Source: UBA1424 sp041669225 (GTDB lineage: Bacteria > Bacillota_I > Bacilli_A > RFN20 > CAG-826). Taken from it: a DNA stretch of 14,940 nt. A program made the translations under genes and the position numbers. Below the pieces are notes generated by a model. The model saw only the letters and a program-made list of their open reading frames with translations. It ran no database searches and had not been told where the DNA came from. The stretch lies in assembly GCA_041669225.1 (NCBI GenBank), contig JBAYBO010000025.1, forward strand, positions 1 through 14,940, in the 5' to 3' direction. Shown in pieces: positions 7,425 to 14,448 of this stretch. The stretch's first letter is position 1; each line of letters starts with the position of its first letter.

Positions 7425-7967
7425 ATGCTAAAGCTAAATTCAAAGCTAAAATTCCTTATATCCGTCAGTGGTGTTTTTGCTCTTGTCGGAGTAACTTATT
7501 TAGTGGTCGCCCTATTAAAAAATGTCCTTCCTGAACCCGGTGTGCGAAATAGTACCGACGAATATGGAAACCGTGTATTGTTAAGCAAAGCCGAATTCGA
7601 AGATGACGATTTGGATAATGATTGGTCAAGTAAGGAAAATGAGCCAATCTTTCTTAATAAGAAAGCATATTTTGAAGAAGACGGACAAAACATCGTTTCG
7701 CCAAGCTTAAATAATCGTTTCACTAAGTATGTTGAATTTCATGTCAATTCCATTAATAACGGCCAAGACGCCGCCTTTAAACTGGAAGGTTTTGACAAGA
7801 ATAATAACCTTTTGGAAACGATTAATGTCGATGGTGTTATGACAACAAAAGTATACGCTAATCGTTTCTCCTATGATTATGTTTTTATTGACCGCGTCGT
7901 TATTACTTACCTTGGTCAAGAGGCGGTCGTTGCCGTTGATTATGTAAGCATATATGCATTACAATAA
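7425..7967 (+). CDS. Membrane-anchored extracytoplasmic protein of unknown function
   Basis: 180 residues. A short basic start (MLKLNSKLK) is followed by one strong hydrophobic segment (about 9-33) with no cysteine lipobox after it, so it is probably an N-in, C-out signal anchor rather than a lipoprotein. The outside part opens with a charged linker (PEPGVRNSTDEYGNR, then a Glu/Asp-rich run at 55-75) and ends in a beta-rich stretch (about 90-180: YVEFHVNSI, AAFKLEGFD, LLETINVDG, IDRVVITYLG, VVAVDYVSIYAL). That alternating pattern could be a jelly-roll of the carbohydrate-binding kind, but no motif proves it. No ribosome binding site is seen before ATG 7425, 17 bases after the GH2 stop. Its place next to transporter and glycosidase suggests a role at the cell surface in the same process. 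Confidence 0.6.
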   Translation: MLKLNSKLKFLISVSGVFALVGVTYLVVALLKNVLPEPGVRNSTDEYGNRVLLSKAEFEDDDLDNDWSSKENEPIFLNKKAYFEEDGQNIVSPSLNNRFTKYVEFHVNSINNGQDAAFKLEGFDKNNNLLETINVDGVMTTKVYANRFSYDYVFIDRVVITYLGQEAVVAVDYVSIYALQ

Positions 7968-7982
7968 ATAAAAGAGAATAAC

Positions 7983-8990
7983 ATGGCAAAAATTAAAACA
8001 GTTTATTACGTATGTGGCGTCGTTCATACCCAAGACCGCGTTTTGCTAATTCGGCCGTTAGCTTATAATGGCCGTCCATTTACGCCTTTTTTCTTTCCTG
8101 GAACAAGAATTGAAAAAAACGATAAACACGAACAAGAAAGACTCGTTAAAGCAATTAAACTAAAATACAAAGGCGAAGTATCTATCGATACTTACATGGG
8201 CGCATCGGTTCGCGAATTCAAAGATAAACGAATTGTCTTAAAGGCATATTATTGCAGTCTTAAACAAAACTTCTTTTTGCCAAAAGCCAAGATTGATTAT
8301 CGCTGGGCTATGGCGGAAGATTTTGAAAGTCTGAGACTTGAACCTAATGATCGCGAAATCGCCGAGCGATACGTTCTTTTTAAACGTGTCTATGAGGGTG
8401 AGTTAGTTGCCGGCGGTAGAAACGAAAAAGAGGCCGCCGAACTAAATTTTTATCTTGATTCATTCGAATACTTTGGTCGACAGTTAGATATTAAAGACGT
8501 CAAGGATTTTAATGAATTAATGCGGACGAGTGCTTCAATTGAAATGCTTCGCCGCGCATATAAATATGTCATGCGGATTAATCACCTTGATTATAATGCC
8601 TATTTAAACCATTACGAGAAGAATAACCCACCCAAGAAAAATGAATTATATAAGCCGACAACCGATGAACTCGATGTCCCGGATCGCAAGACGATGGCCG
8701 AGACGGTCAAAAGCACTGATTTCGTCAAGGGCGAACCGCTTAACAAATTGGCTAAAATAGTGGAGCCGGTTATTCCTGGAAAAAAACGTCGTCTTAGTAA
8801 AGGACAAATTACCGGTATTGTCTTATTAAGCATAGCTTTGGCAGCTGAAGCAGCCATTTTAACGATTGCTTTAGTGCCGCTTATTCCCGATTTCTTTGAA
8901 ACGACTTTCGGAACGATTGCCCTCGTTTTTTCTTCGCTACTTCTACTGGTTGGTGTCATGCTGGCCTTTTATGGTCAAAAAGAGGGATAA
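7983..8990 (+). CDS. Degenerate Nudix-fold domain fused to two membrane segments
   Basis: 335 residues. Residues 5-140 look like a Nudix hydrolase: KTVYYVCGVVHTQDRVLLIRP then FFFPGTRIEKND. In the place of the catalytic box (expected RExxEE helix) the sequence is RLVKAIKLKYKGEV (53-66): the three metal-binding glutamates are replaced by A57, L60 and K61. The fold may be kept but pyrophosphohydrolase activity is unlikely. Residues 140-265 are a charged, helix-rich linker without a recognised domain (FNELMRTSASIEMLRRAYKY near 180). The C-terminus has two hydrophobic segments (about 277-299 and 309-330) and ends in GQKEG, so the Nudix-like part should hang from the membrane into the cytoplasm. 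Only weak AGAG precedes ATG 7983. The next gene begins two bases after its stop. A sensor or scaffold role is inference. Confidence 0.55.
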   Translation: MAKIKTVYYVCGVVHTQDRVLLIRPLAYNGRPFTPFFFPGTRIEKNDKHEQERLVKAIKLKYKGEVSIDTYMGASVREFKDKRIVLKAYYCSLKQNFFLPKAKIDYRWAMAEDFESLRLEPNDREIAERYVLFKRVYEGELVAGGRNEKEAAELNFYLDSFEYFGRQLDIKDVKDFNELMRTSASIEMLRRAYKYVMRINHLDYNAYLNHYEKNNPPKKNELYKPTTDELDVPDRKTMAETVKSTDFVKGEPLNKLAKIVEPVIPGKKRRLSKGQITGIVLLSIALAAEAAILTIALVPLIPDFFETTFGTIALVFSSLLLLVGVMLAFYGQKEG

Positions 8991-8992
8991 AA

Positions 8993-10207
8993 ATGAATAT
9001 CTTTAGACGATTTTCATATCGGTTGTATCAATCAGTTCTTTATGTAGCTAGTGCCTTTTTAAACTTTCGCGAACCGAAAGTGCTAAGCGGGGCGAAATCA
9101 TCTGGAAAAGTTTTTGGCATCTTAGTCGAAAAGAACGTTAACCGCGTGTTGGTTGTTACCGATGCCACGCTTTTAAAACTCGGACTTTTAGAAAGAATGA
9201 TCAAAGGCTTTGACGAAGCGAGCATTAAATATGCGATTTACTCTGATGTCGTCCCTAATCCGACGATTGACAATATCGAAGAAGCTTTGCTTTTATACAA
9301 GAAGACAAAAGCAAAAGCCATTATCGCCTTTGGCGGAGGTTCAAGTATCGACACCGCGAAAGGATTAGCTGCCCGTTTGGCCAATCCGAAAAAGAGCATT
9401 GAAAAAATGCGTGGTATTTTAAAAGTCAGAGGTAAGATTCCCCTTTTGATTGCCGTTCCGACAACAGCCGGAACCGGAAGCGAAGCGACCGTCGCCGCGG
9501 TTGTTGTCAATTCCAAGACACATAATAAATATGCGATTAACGATCCGAAGATTATTCCTCATTACGCCATTCTTGATCCGGAACTATTAGTCGGACTGCC
9601 CAAACACATAACATCGACGACAGGAATGGATACGGTGACCCATGCGGTGGAAGCCTTCATTGGCAAAGGAAATACGACAAATACCAAAAGATGTGCGATT
9701 TCGGCGATTCAGTTAGTGGATAAAAGTCTTTATAAGTCATATCTTGAACCAAATAACTTAGCGGCGAGAAAAGACATGCAACTTGCCGCTTATCAAGCGG
9801 GCGTCGCTTTTACGAGAGCTTATGTTGGTTATGTCCATGCCTTAGCCCACGCTTTAGGCGGTCAATATAACGTTCCTCATGGTTTGGCTAATGCCATTCT
9901 TCTTCCTTATGTTTTAGAAAGTTTTGGACCTTCCGTATATAAAAAACTCGCTTTGCTTAGCGATGCGCTTACCTTAACCGATTCAAAGGAAAGCAATGAA
10001 GCAAAGGCTTTGGCCTTTATTCAATATCTTAAAGATATGAACCAAAAGTTAGAGATTCCTGATAAGTTCATTAATATCTACCACGAAAAAGATATTCCTG
10101 GCTTAGTTGCTCACGCTTATAAAGAAGCCCATCCCCTTTATCCGGTTCCTTCTTTTCTTGATGTTGATGATTTAGCTAATGTTTACCGCGCAGCCTTAGG
10201 CTTATAA
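8993..10207 (+). CDS. Iron-containing alcohol dehydrogenase
   Basis: 404 residues, the full length of a group III (Fe-type) alcohol dehydrogenase. Seen: the nucleotide-binding run AFGGGSSIDTAKG (112-124), PTTAGTGSEAT (156-166), and metal ligands D213 and H217 (GMDTVTHAVEAF), H282 (VHALAHALGG) and H296 (NVPHGLANA), with the same 14-residue gap between the last two as in E. coli FucO. It would interconvert an aldehyde and an alcohol with NAD(P)H in the cytoplasm; butanol, ethanol, propanediol and lactaldehyde are all used in this family and cannot be told apart here. The first 33 residues include a hydrophobic run (YQSVLYVASAFLNFREPKV), seen in a known Firmicutes subgroup. GAGGGA, overlapping the end of the upstream gene, sits five bases before ATG. 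It closes the operon that starts at 3466. Confidence 0.9.
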   Translation: MNIFRRFSYRLYQSVLYVASAFLNFREPKVLSGAKSSGKVFGILVEKNVNRVLVVTDATLLKLGLLERMIKGFDEASIKYAIYSDVVPNPTIDNIEEALLLYKKTKAKAIIAFGGGSSIDTAKGLAARLANPKKSIEKMRGILKVRGKIPLLIAVPTTAGTGSEATVAAVVVNSKTHNKYAINDPKIIPHYAILDPELLVGLPKHITSTTGMDTVTHAVEAFIGKGNTTNTKRCAISAIQLVDKSLYKSYLEPNNLAARKDMQLAAYQAGVAFTRAYVGYVHALAHALGGQYNVPHGLANAILLPYVLESFGPSVYKKLALLSDALTLTDSKESNEAKALAFIQYLKDMNQKLEIPDKFINIYHEKDIPGLVAHAYKEAHPLYPVPSFLDVDDLANVYRAALGL

Positions 10208-10209
10208 GG

Positions 10210-10226
10210 TTAGCGATAATCGTTAA
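10210..10226. promoter_or_regulatory. Near-perfect 17-base palindrome before galT (candidate operator)
   Basis: TTAGCGAT-A-ATCGTTAA is a palindrome about a central A with one mismatched pair (G against T). It begins two bases after the ADH stop and lies about 63 bases before the -10 box of galT. It has no T tract behind it and is longer than chance would readily give, so a regulator site is plausible; the regulator family is not identified. Confidence 0.35.
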
Positions 10227-10237
10227 TATATAGCCTC

Positions 10238-10256
10238 ATAAAAGACTTACTTTTAT
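10238..10256 (+). terminator. Weak hairpin between ADH and galT (terminator or operator)
   Basis: ATAAAAG (10238-10244) pairs exactly with CTTTTAT (10250-10256) around a five-base loop. The T run is inside the 3' arm and the stem is A:T rich, so termination after the ADH gene would be inefficient; the symmetric form would also suit a repressor-binding site. Confidence 0.3.
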
Positions 10257-10288
10257 ATTGACCTATAACAATTGCTATCGACTTTGTA

Positions 10289-10294
10289 TATAAT
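10289..10294 (+). promoter_or_regulatory. -10 box of the galT operon promoter
   Basis: A consensus TATAAT lies 28 bases before the galT start codon. No consensus -35 is at the normal distance: TTGACC at 10258 is 25 bases away and TTGCTA at 10272 only 11. A poor -35 would fit a promoter that needs an activator, which is inference. Confidence 0.45.
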
Positions 10295-10316
10295 ATATGC
10301 GAAAAGGAATTATTTT

Positions 10317-11813
10317 ATGATTGCTCAACTAATTGAAAAACTATTAACGTATGCTTCTTTTCATTTATTCTTAAATGATCAAGATAAAATTTATGTCCGG
10401 AATGTCTTACTCCGCAAATTAGAAGTGGCCGCTCCTTATGAAGGAATTGTCAGCGAAGAAGAAATCAAAAGCATGGAAGTTCCCGATACCTTAATCGAAG
10501 AACTTCATAAATATGTTAAATCTACTTTGAAATATGATGAACTCAAAAGCGAACTTTTCGTTGAAGAAATCATGGGTGATTTGACCCCTCTTCCCTCCAA
10601 AGTAATCGCGATATTTGATGGATTATACGAAATCTCACCTCTTGAGGCGACGGATTTCTTCTACCGTCTATGTATCGCCTCGAATTATATTCGTAAGACG
10701 AGCATTGATAAAAACATCAAGTGGCTGTCAAAAGATGGATTAGAAATTTCGATTAACTTATCTAAGCCCGAAAAAGACAATAAAGACATTCGTAAACTTT
10801 CGAAGTCCATCAGCATGAATTATCCCAAATGCGTCTTATGTTTAGAAAACGTCGGTTACGCGGGAAGAAGCAATCATCCAGCTAGAGAAACGCTTCGCGT
10901 TATCCCGCTTGAATTTGAAAATGAAGGCTGGTTTTGGCAGTACTCACCTTATGGATATTACGATCAACATTTAATCGTCGTCACCAATGATCATAAGCCA
11001 ATGAAAGTCAGTTATGAAAACATGAATAAACTATTTAGTTTTGTCGATTTATATCCACATTACTTTATCGGCTCTAATTCCGATTTGCCGATTACCGGTG
11101 GCTCGATTTTAACTCACGAACACTTTCAGGGTGGCCGACATGTCTTTCCGATGATGAAGGCCAAAAATGCTTTCATTATTCCTAATAGCAAGTATCCAAG
11201 CGTCCGTCTTTCCTATTTAGATTTTTATAATTCAGCCTTTAAATTAGTCAGCAAGTCCAAACAAGACATTTTAGACTTAGCGACCCACATTAATAACGTA
11301 TGGCAAAAGTTTGAAGATAAGAGTAGTGGTCTTTTATCTAACAGTAATGGTGAACGTCATTCTTCACTTACTTCAATCGTCACTAAAAAAGACGATACAT
11401 ACATTCTTTATTTGATACTTCGCAATAACCGCTGCGATGAAGTTTATCCCGACGGCATCTTTCACGCTCATCGTGAATACCATCACATTAAAAAAGAAGG
11501 TATCGGCTTAATCGAGGCCATGGGTTTATTTATTCTTCCGCCTCGACTTAAAAGACAATCCAAACTAATAAGTGAAATCATTGCTAAAGATATTCCTGCC
11601 GACGAGTATTTAGCCGATCATCCCGACTTAGAACAATTCGTCGCCATGATTAACGAACTTAAAAAGAAACGCGGCGAAAATCCCGATGAAGTTGTCCGTG
11701 AAGCTATTTCGGAAGTGTGCAAAAACATTTTAGATAATACGTCCGTCTTTAAAAAAGACGAACAAGGACAAAAATCTCTGGCCCGTTTTATTAAGGCTTT
11801 GGAGGTCAATTAA
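10317..11813 (+). CDS. galT: UDP-glucose--hexose-1-phosphate uridylyltransferase (type 2 GalT)
   Basis: 498 residues from ATG 10317, chosen over an in-frame TTG 45 bases upstream because AAAAGGA (10302-10308) sits eight bases before it and the family begins MIxxLIxKLL. It moves UMP from UDP-glucose to galactose-1-phosphate, giving UDP-galactose and glucose-1-phosphate (Leloir pathway, cytoplasm). Diagnostic of the Gram-positive type 2 form are CVLCLENVGYAGRSNHPAR (172-190), SNSDLPITGGSI (253-264) and HEHFQGG (267-273); H269 is the expected nucleophile, with H267 and Q271 in the HxHxQ pattern. The length of about 500 residues is normal for type 2 and well above the roughly 350 of type 1. galK starts one base after its stop, and GGAGGT in its last codons serves galK. 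Confidence 0.95.
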   Translation: MIAQLIEKLLTYASFHLFLNDQDKIYVRNVLLRKLEVAAPYEGIVSEEEIKSMEVPDTLIEELHKYVKSTLKYDELKSELFVEEIMGDLTPLPSKVIAIFDGLYEISPLEATDFFYRLCIASNYIRKTSIDKNIKWLSKDGLEISINLSKPEKDNKDIRKLSKSISMNYPKCVLCLENVGYAGRSNHPARETLRVIPLEFENEGWFWQYSPYGYYDQHLIVVTNDHKPMKVSYENMNKLFSFVDLYPHYFIGSNSDLPITGGSILTHEHFQGGRHVFPMMKAKNAFIIPNSKYPSVRLSYLDFYNSAFKLVSKSKQDILDLATHINNVWQKFEDKSSGLLSNSNGERHSSLTSIVTKKDDTYILYLILRNNRCDEVYPDGIFHAHREYHHIKKEGIGLIEAMGLFILPPRLKRQSKLISEIIAKDIPADEYLADHPDLEQFVAMINELKKKRGENPDEVVREAISEVCKNILDNTSVFKKDEQGQKSLARFIKALEVN

Positions 11814-11814
11814 T

Positions 11815-13002
11815 ATGCAAACTCCAGTTGAAAAGACAATTTCAGAATTTAATCGCATCTTTGATAATCATCCGACCCATTATTTTGAAGCCGGAGGAAG
11901 ATTAGAATTAATCGGTAACCACACCGACCATAACCGCGGGAAGTGTTTAGTCGCGGGTTGTAATTTAGGACTATTCGCCGCTGTTAGAAAAAGTGAAGAT
12001 AACATCGTTCATATCGTCGCCAACGGCTTTGATGAAATATATGTTGATCTTGATAGTCTTAATGGTCGAACTGAGGAGTTTTTTACATCCAAAGCCATCG
12101 TCCGTGGCGTGGCCGCGAAATTTGTTTTGGACAAGCATAAAATCGGTGGCTTTGATGCTTACATCGACTCAAGCATTTTTGTTGGCGCGGGTGTTTCTTC
12201 CAGTGCGGCTTTTGAAGTATTGATTGCTAAGATTTTCGATCATTTTTATAACAATGGACATCTTCCTTCTAGCATGCTTGCTAAAGTTGCCCATTATAGC
12301 GAAACCGAGTACTTTGGTAAGCCATGTGGTCTTCTTGACCAAATTGGTGTTGCCTACGGTGGCGTTAACTATTTGGACTTTGAAGATTTAGACGCTCCGA
12401 AAGTCGAAAATATCGAGTTTAAGTTACCGATTAATATATATCTTGTTCATACCGGGGCAAGTCATGCGAACTTAACGCATTTATATACCGCGATTAAAGA
12501 TGATATGCTCTATGTTGCTAAACGCGTGTTTGACAAAAAAGACTTACGCGATGTGAGTAAAGATGAATTTTTCACAGGTATCGCTTATCCGACTGACGGC
12601 GTCAGCGAACAACAAAAACTTCGCGCTCAGCATTACATCGATGAAAACGACCGTGTCGACACGGCTAAAGATGCTTTGCTCAAGCATGATGCCGTCGGTT
12701 TTTTAAACGCCGTCCGTCAATCAGGCTTTTCCAGTTCAGCCTTTCTTAAAAATACCATTCACGGTGATTATATGACTTCGCCGCAAAGAGGGCTTGATCT
12801 GGCCAATAGCGTTTTAAAAGAAGGGGCCTGTCGGATTCATGGCGGTGGCTTTGCCGGAACAATTATTTGCTTTGTCAAAAATCATGAAGTCGAACCGTTT
12901 GTTCGCACGATGGTAGACGCCTATGGCGAAGACCACGTCGTTAAAGTCGAAATCCGTAATCAAGGAGTAACTAATCTTTGCCTCAGCAACAACTCGCAGT
13001 AG
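11815..13002 (+). CDS. galK: Galactokinase (GHMP family) with variant sugar signature
   Basis: 395 residues. GHMP kinase marks are all present: GRLELIGNHTDHNRG (28-42), the ATP loop VGAGVSSSAAFEV (123-135), catalytic base D175 in CGLLDQIGVAYGG, and the C-terminal IHGGGFAGT (341-349). The enzyme phosphorylates galactose at C1 with ATP in the cytoplasm and feeds GalT, its partner one base upstream. The usual signature GRxNLIGEHTDYN is altered here to N35 and H39 in place of Glu and Tyr; R29 and D38 are kept. In well-studied galactokinases that Glu touches the sugar, so the exact substrate is less certain than the family. Clostridial proteins with GNHTDH are commonly called galactokinase. The ribosome binding site GGAGGT lies eight bases before ATG. 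Its end overlaps the next gene by 25 bases. Confidence 0.88.
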   Translation: MQTPVEKTISEFNRIFDNHPTHYFEAGGRLELIGNHTDHNRGKCLVAGCNLGLFAAVRKSEDNIVHIVANGFDEIYVDLDSLNGRTEEFFTSKAIVRGVAAKFVLDKHKIGGFDAYIDSSIFVGAGVSSSAAFEVLIAKIFDHFYNNGHLPSSMLAKVAHYSETEYFGKPCGLLDQIGVAYGGVNYLDFEDLDAPKVENIEFKLPINIYLVHTGASHANLTHLYTAIKDDMLYVAKRVFDKKDLRDVSKDEFFTGIAYPTDGVSEQQKLRAQHYIDENDRVDTAKDALLKHDAVGFLNAVRQSGFSSSAFLKNTIHGDYMTSPQRGLDLANSVLKEGACRIHGGGFAGTIICFVKNHEVEPFVRTMVDAYGEDHVVKVEIRNQGVTNLCLSNNSQ

Positions 13003-13877
13003 TCTTAGAAATCGGCGTCAACGGATTATATATCGCGATGAACGTTTTTTTATTTATTCTTTCGATTTTGACAGTCTTTTGGGCTCGTAAGACTCGACAA
13101 GAAACCGTTCATAAGTTGATTGTCCTTTTATTATTTACTAACTTTGCCTTACACTTTTTGAAAATCTTTTTACCATCTTATTTTTTAGATCTTCCATACT
13201 CACTAAAAAAAGTATCGCCAGATAATATTTGTGCGGTGTCCGTCATCTTCTTTCCGTTTATGTATTTATGGGGCGGAAACAAAATGAAAGATTATATGTT
13301 CTATCTTGGCATTATCTCGGGAATTGGTGTTTATTTATATCCTTCATCATATGATGGATATCTAATTAATAACACCGAAACAGTCGTCGAAATCGCCCGT
13401 TTTTACTTTTGCCACATGCCTCTGGTTATCGCTCCGCTTGTGATGGTGGCCAGCGGTCTTCATAAGTTAAGTCACCGCCGCGTGATGTGGACACCATTAA
13501 TCTTTTTGGGTGTTCTTTTCGTTGTCGGATTAAACGAAGTATTTTTAAAACTGAGCGCCATTACCAATGCTAGTTGGCAAGACGTCTTTAGTAATAACTA
13601 CCGTAACGGAGCGATGGTGTTTGGGCCGATGAGTGTTCTTGATAGTAGCTTAAGTGGATTTTATTGGATGATATTGCCATTTTTTAAATACACCTGGCCA
13701 GGTACGAGCAGCGTTTATTACGTGCCCGTTTTATGGATTGCCTTGCCGGCTTTTGTTATTATGAGTAGCGGTTACTTCCTCATTTCGCTTCCTTTTTGCT
13801 CCCGCGAAGCGTACCTTGATTATCATATGATTAAACAAAAAATTATCATGCGGGCAAATCGCCTGATTAAAACGTAA
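12978..13877 (+). CDS. Polytopic membrane protein, YwaF/TMEM164-like
   Basis: 299 residues with about seven hydrophobic segments (near 18-37, 47-65, 82-97, 107-121, 140-160, 167-186 and 245-270). The middle part (SPDNICAVSVIFFPFMYLWG, then YLGIISGIGVYLYP and FYFCHMPLVIAPLVM) has the layout of the YwaF/TMEM164 family, in which a short polar motif precedes membrane segments; this match is tentative and the family has no firm function. The start is the TTG at 12978 inside galK, because AAGGAG (12962-12967) is 10 bases upstream; the next ATG (13038) has no such site and would cut into the first hydrophobic segment. Rewarding detail: the 25-base overlap with galK means the protein is made together with the galactose enzymes. 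Confidence 0.55.
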   Translation: MPQQQLAVVLEIGVNGLYIAMNVFLFILSILTVFWARKTRQETVHKLIVLLLFTNFALHFLKIFLPSYFLDLPYSLKKVSPDNICAVSVIFFPFMYLWGGNKMKDYMFYLGIISGIGVYLYPSSYDGYLINNTETVVEIARFYFCHMPLVIAPLVMVASGLHKLSHRRVMWTPLIFLGVLFVVGLNEVFLKLSAITNASWQDVFSNNYRNGAMVFGPMSVLDSSLSGFYWMILPFFKYTWPGTSSVYYVPVLWIALPAFVIMSSGYFLISLPFCSREAYLDYHMIKQKIIMRANRLIKT

Positions 13878-13878
13878 T

Positions 13879-14436
13879 ATGCATAAAGAAAAAATAAGCA
13901 GTAATTCCAAGACAGTCGCCATTCGTAAACGAGGAATGGTTTGTTTTTTGCTCTATGTTTCCGCCCTTTTGGCTTTAGCCTTTGTCGGGCTTTCATTTCT
14001 TGATTCCTACGCCGTGGCAAGCGAGATGGTCGAAGACACATATTATTCGGGTATCGAAATAGCTTTAGGGGTATCTGATCTAACCCTTAATTATTTACTT
14101 CTATCTTGTTTGGTAGTCGGGACGATTGGGGGACTATTAACCCTCGTTGTCGCGATTATTTGTTCAATTATTAAGAAATATTCGCCGATTGCATCAATGC
14201 TCATGGCCTTAGCCATTGCCTCCTTATCATATGCCTTTGTCGTCTCGCTTTTATTTCCGGTTGTTATTTCTAATTCTTTAAGCGAACTAGCAAATCCTTT
14301 AGAACTTATTAAGACGATGTGGCCGATTTATACGATGACGGCTCTTCTTGGTAGTTCGATGCTTATTAATCTAGCCTTATTAATCTTTGCCAGCGTTGAT
14401 GCTTATGCCACTTCTGGCTTAAATAAAAGTAAATAG
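13879..14436 (+). CDS. Four-segment membrane protein of unknown function
   Basis: 185 residues, no recognised domain. A basic N-terminus (MHKEKISSNSKTVAIRKRG) points to the cytoplasm and is followed by hydrophobic segments at about 20-44, 72-98, 104-130 and 148-174. The loop between segments 1 and 2 (about 45-70, ASEMVEDTYYSGIE) is acidic and should be outside. No charged or polar residues stand out inside the segments, so nothing suggests a transporter. ATG follows the stop of the previous membrane protein after one base and no separate ribosome binding site is seen, so it depends on coupling. The TAG stop overlaps the ribosome binding site of malQ. It may form a complex with the membrane protein in front of it, which is inference from spacing alone. 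Confidence 0.55.
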   Translation: MHKEKISSNSKTVAIRKRGMVCFLLYVSALLALAFVGLSFLDSYAVASEMVEDTYYSGIEIALGVSDLTLNYLLLSCLVVGTIGGLLTLVVAIICSIIKKYSPIASMLMALAIASLSYAFVVSLLFPVVISNSLSELANPLELIKTMWPIYTMTALLGSSMLINLALLIFASVDAYATSGLNKSK

Positions 14437-14448
14437 GAGAATTACTTT

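Noticed and set aside
8993..9100. Hydrophobic N-terminal extension of the ADH as a membrane anchor
   Set aside because: The short run with REPKV after it is a known feature of a Firmicutes Fe-ADH subgroup and is too broken for a membrane segment.
10272..10316. TTG start giving GalT 15 extra residues
   Set aside because: The extra part would include the -10 box and ribosome binding site; the family start is at ATG 10317.
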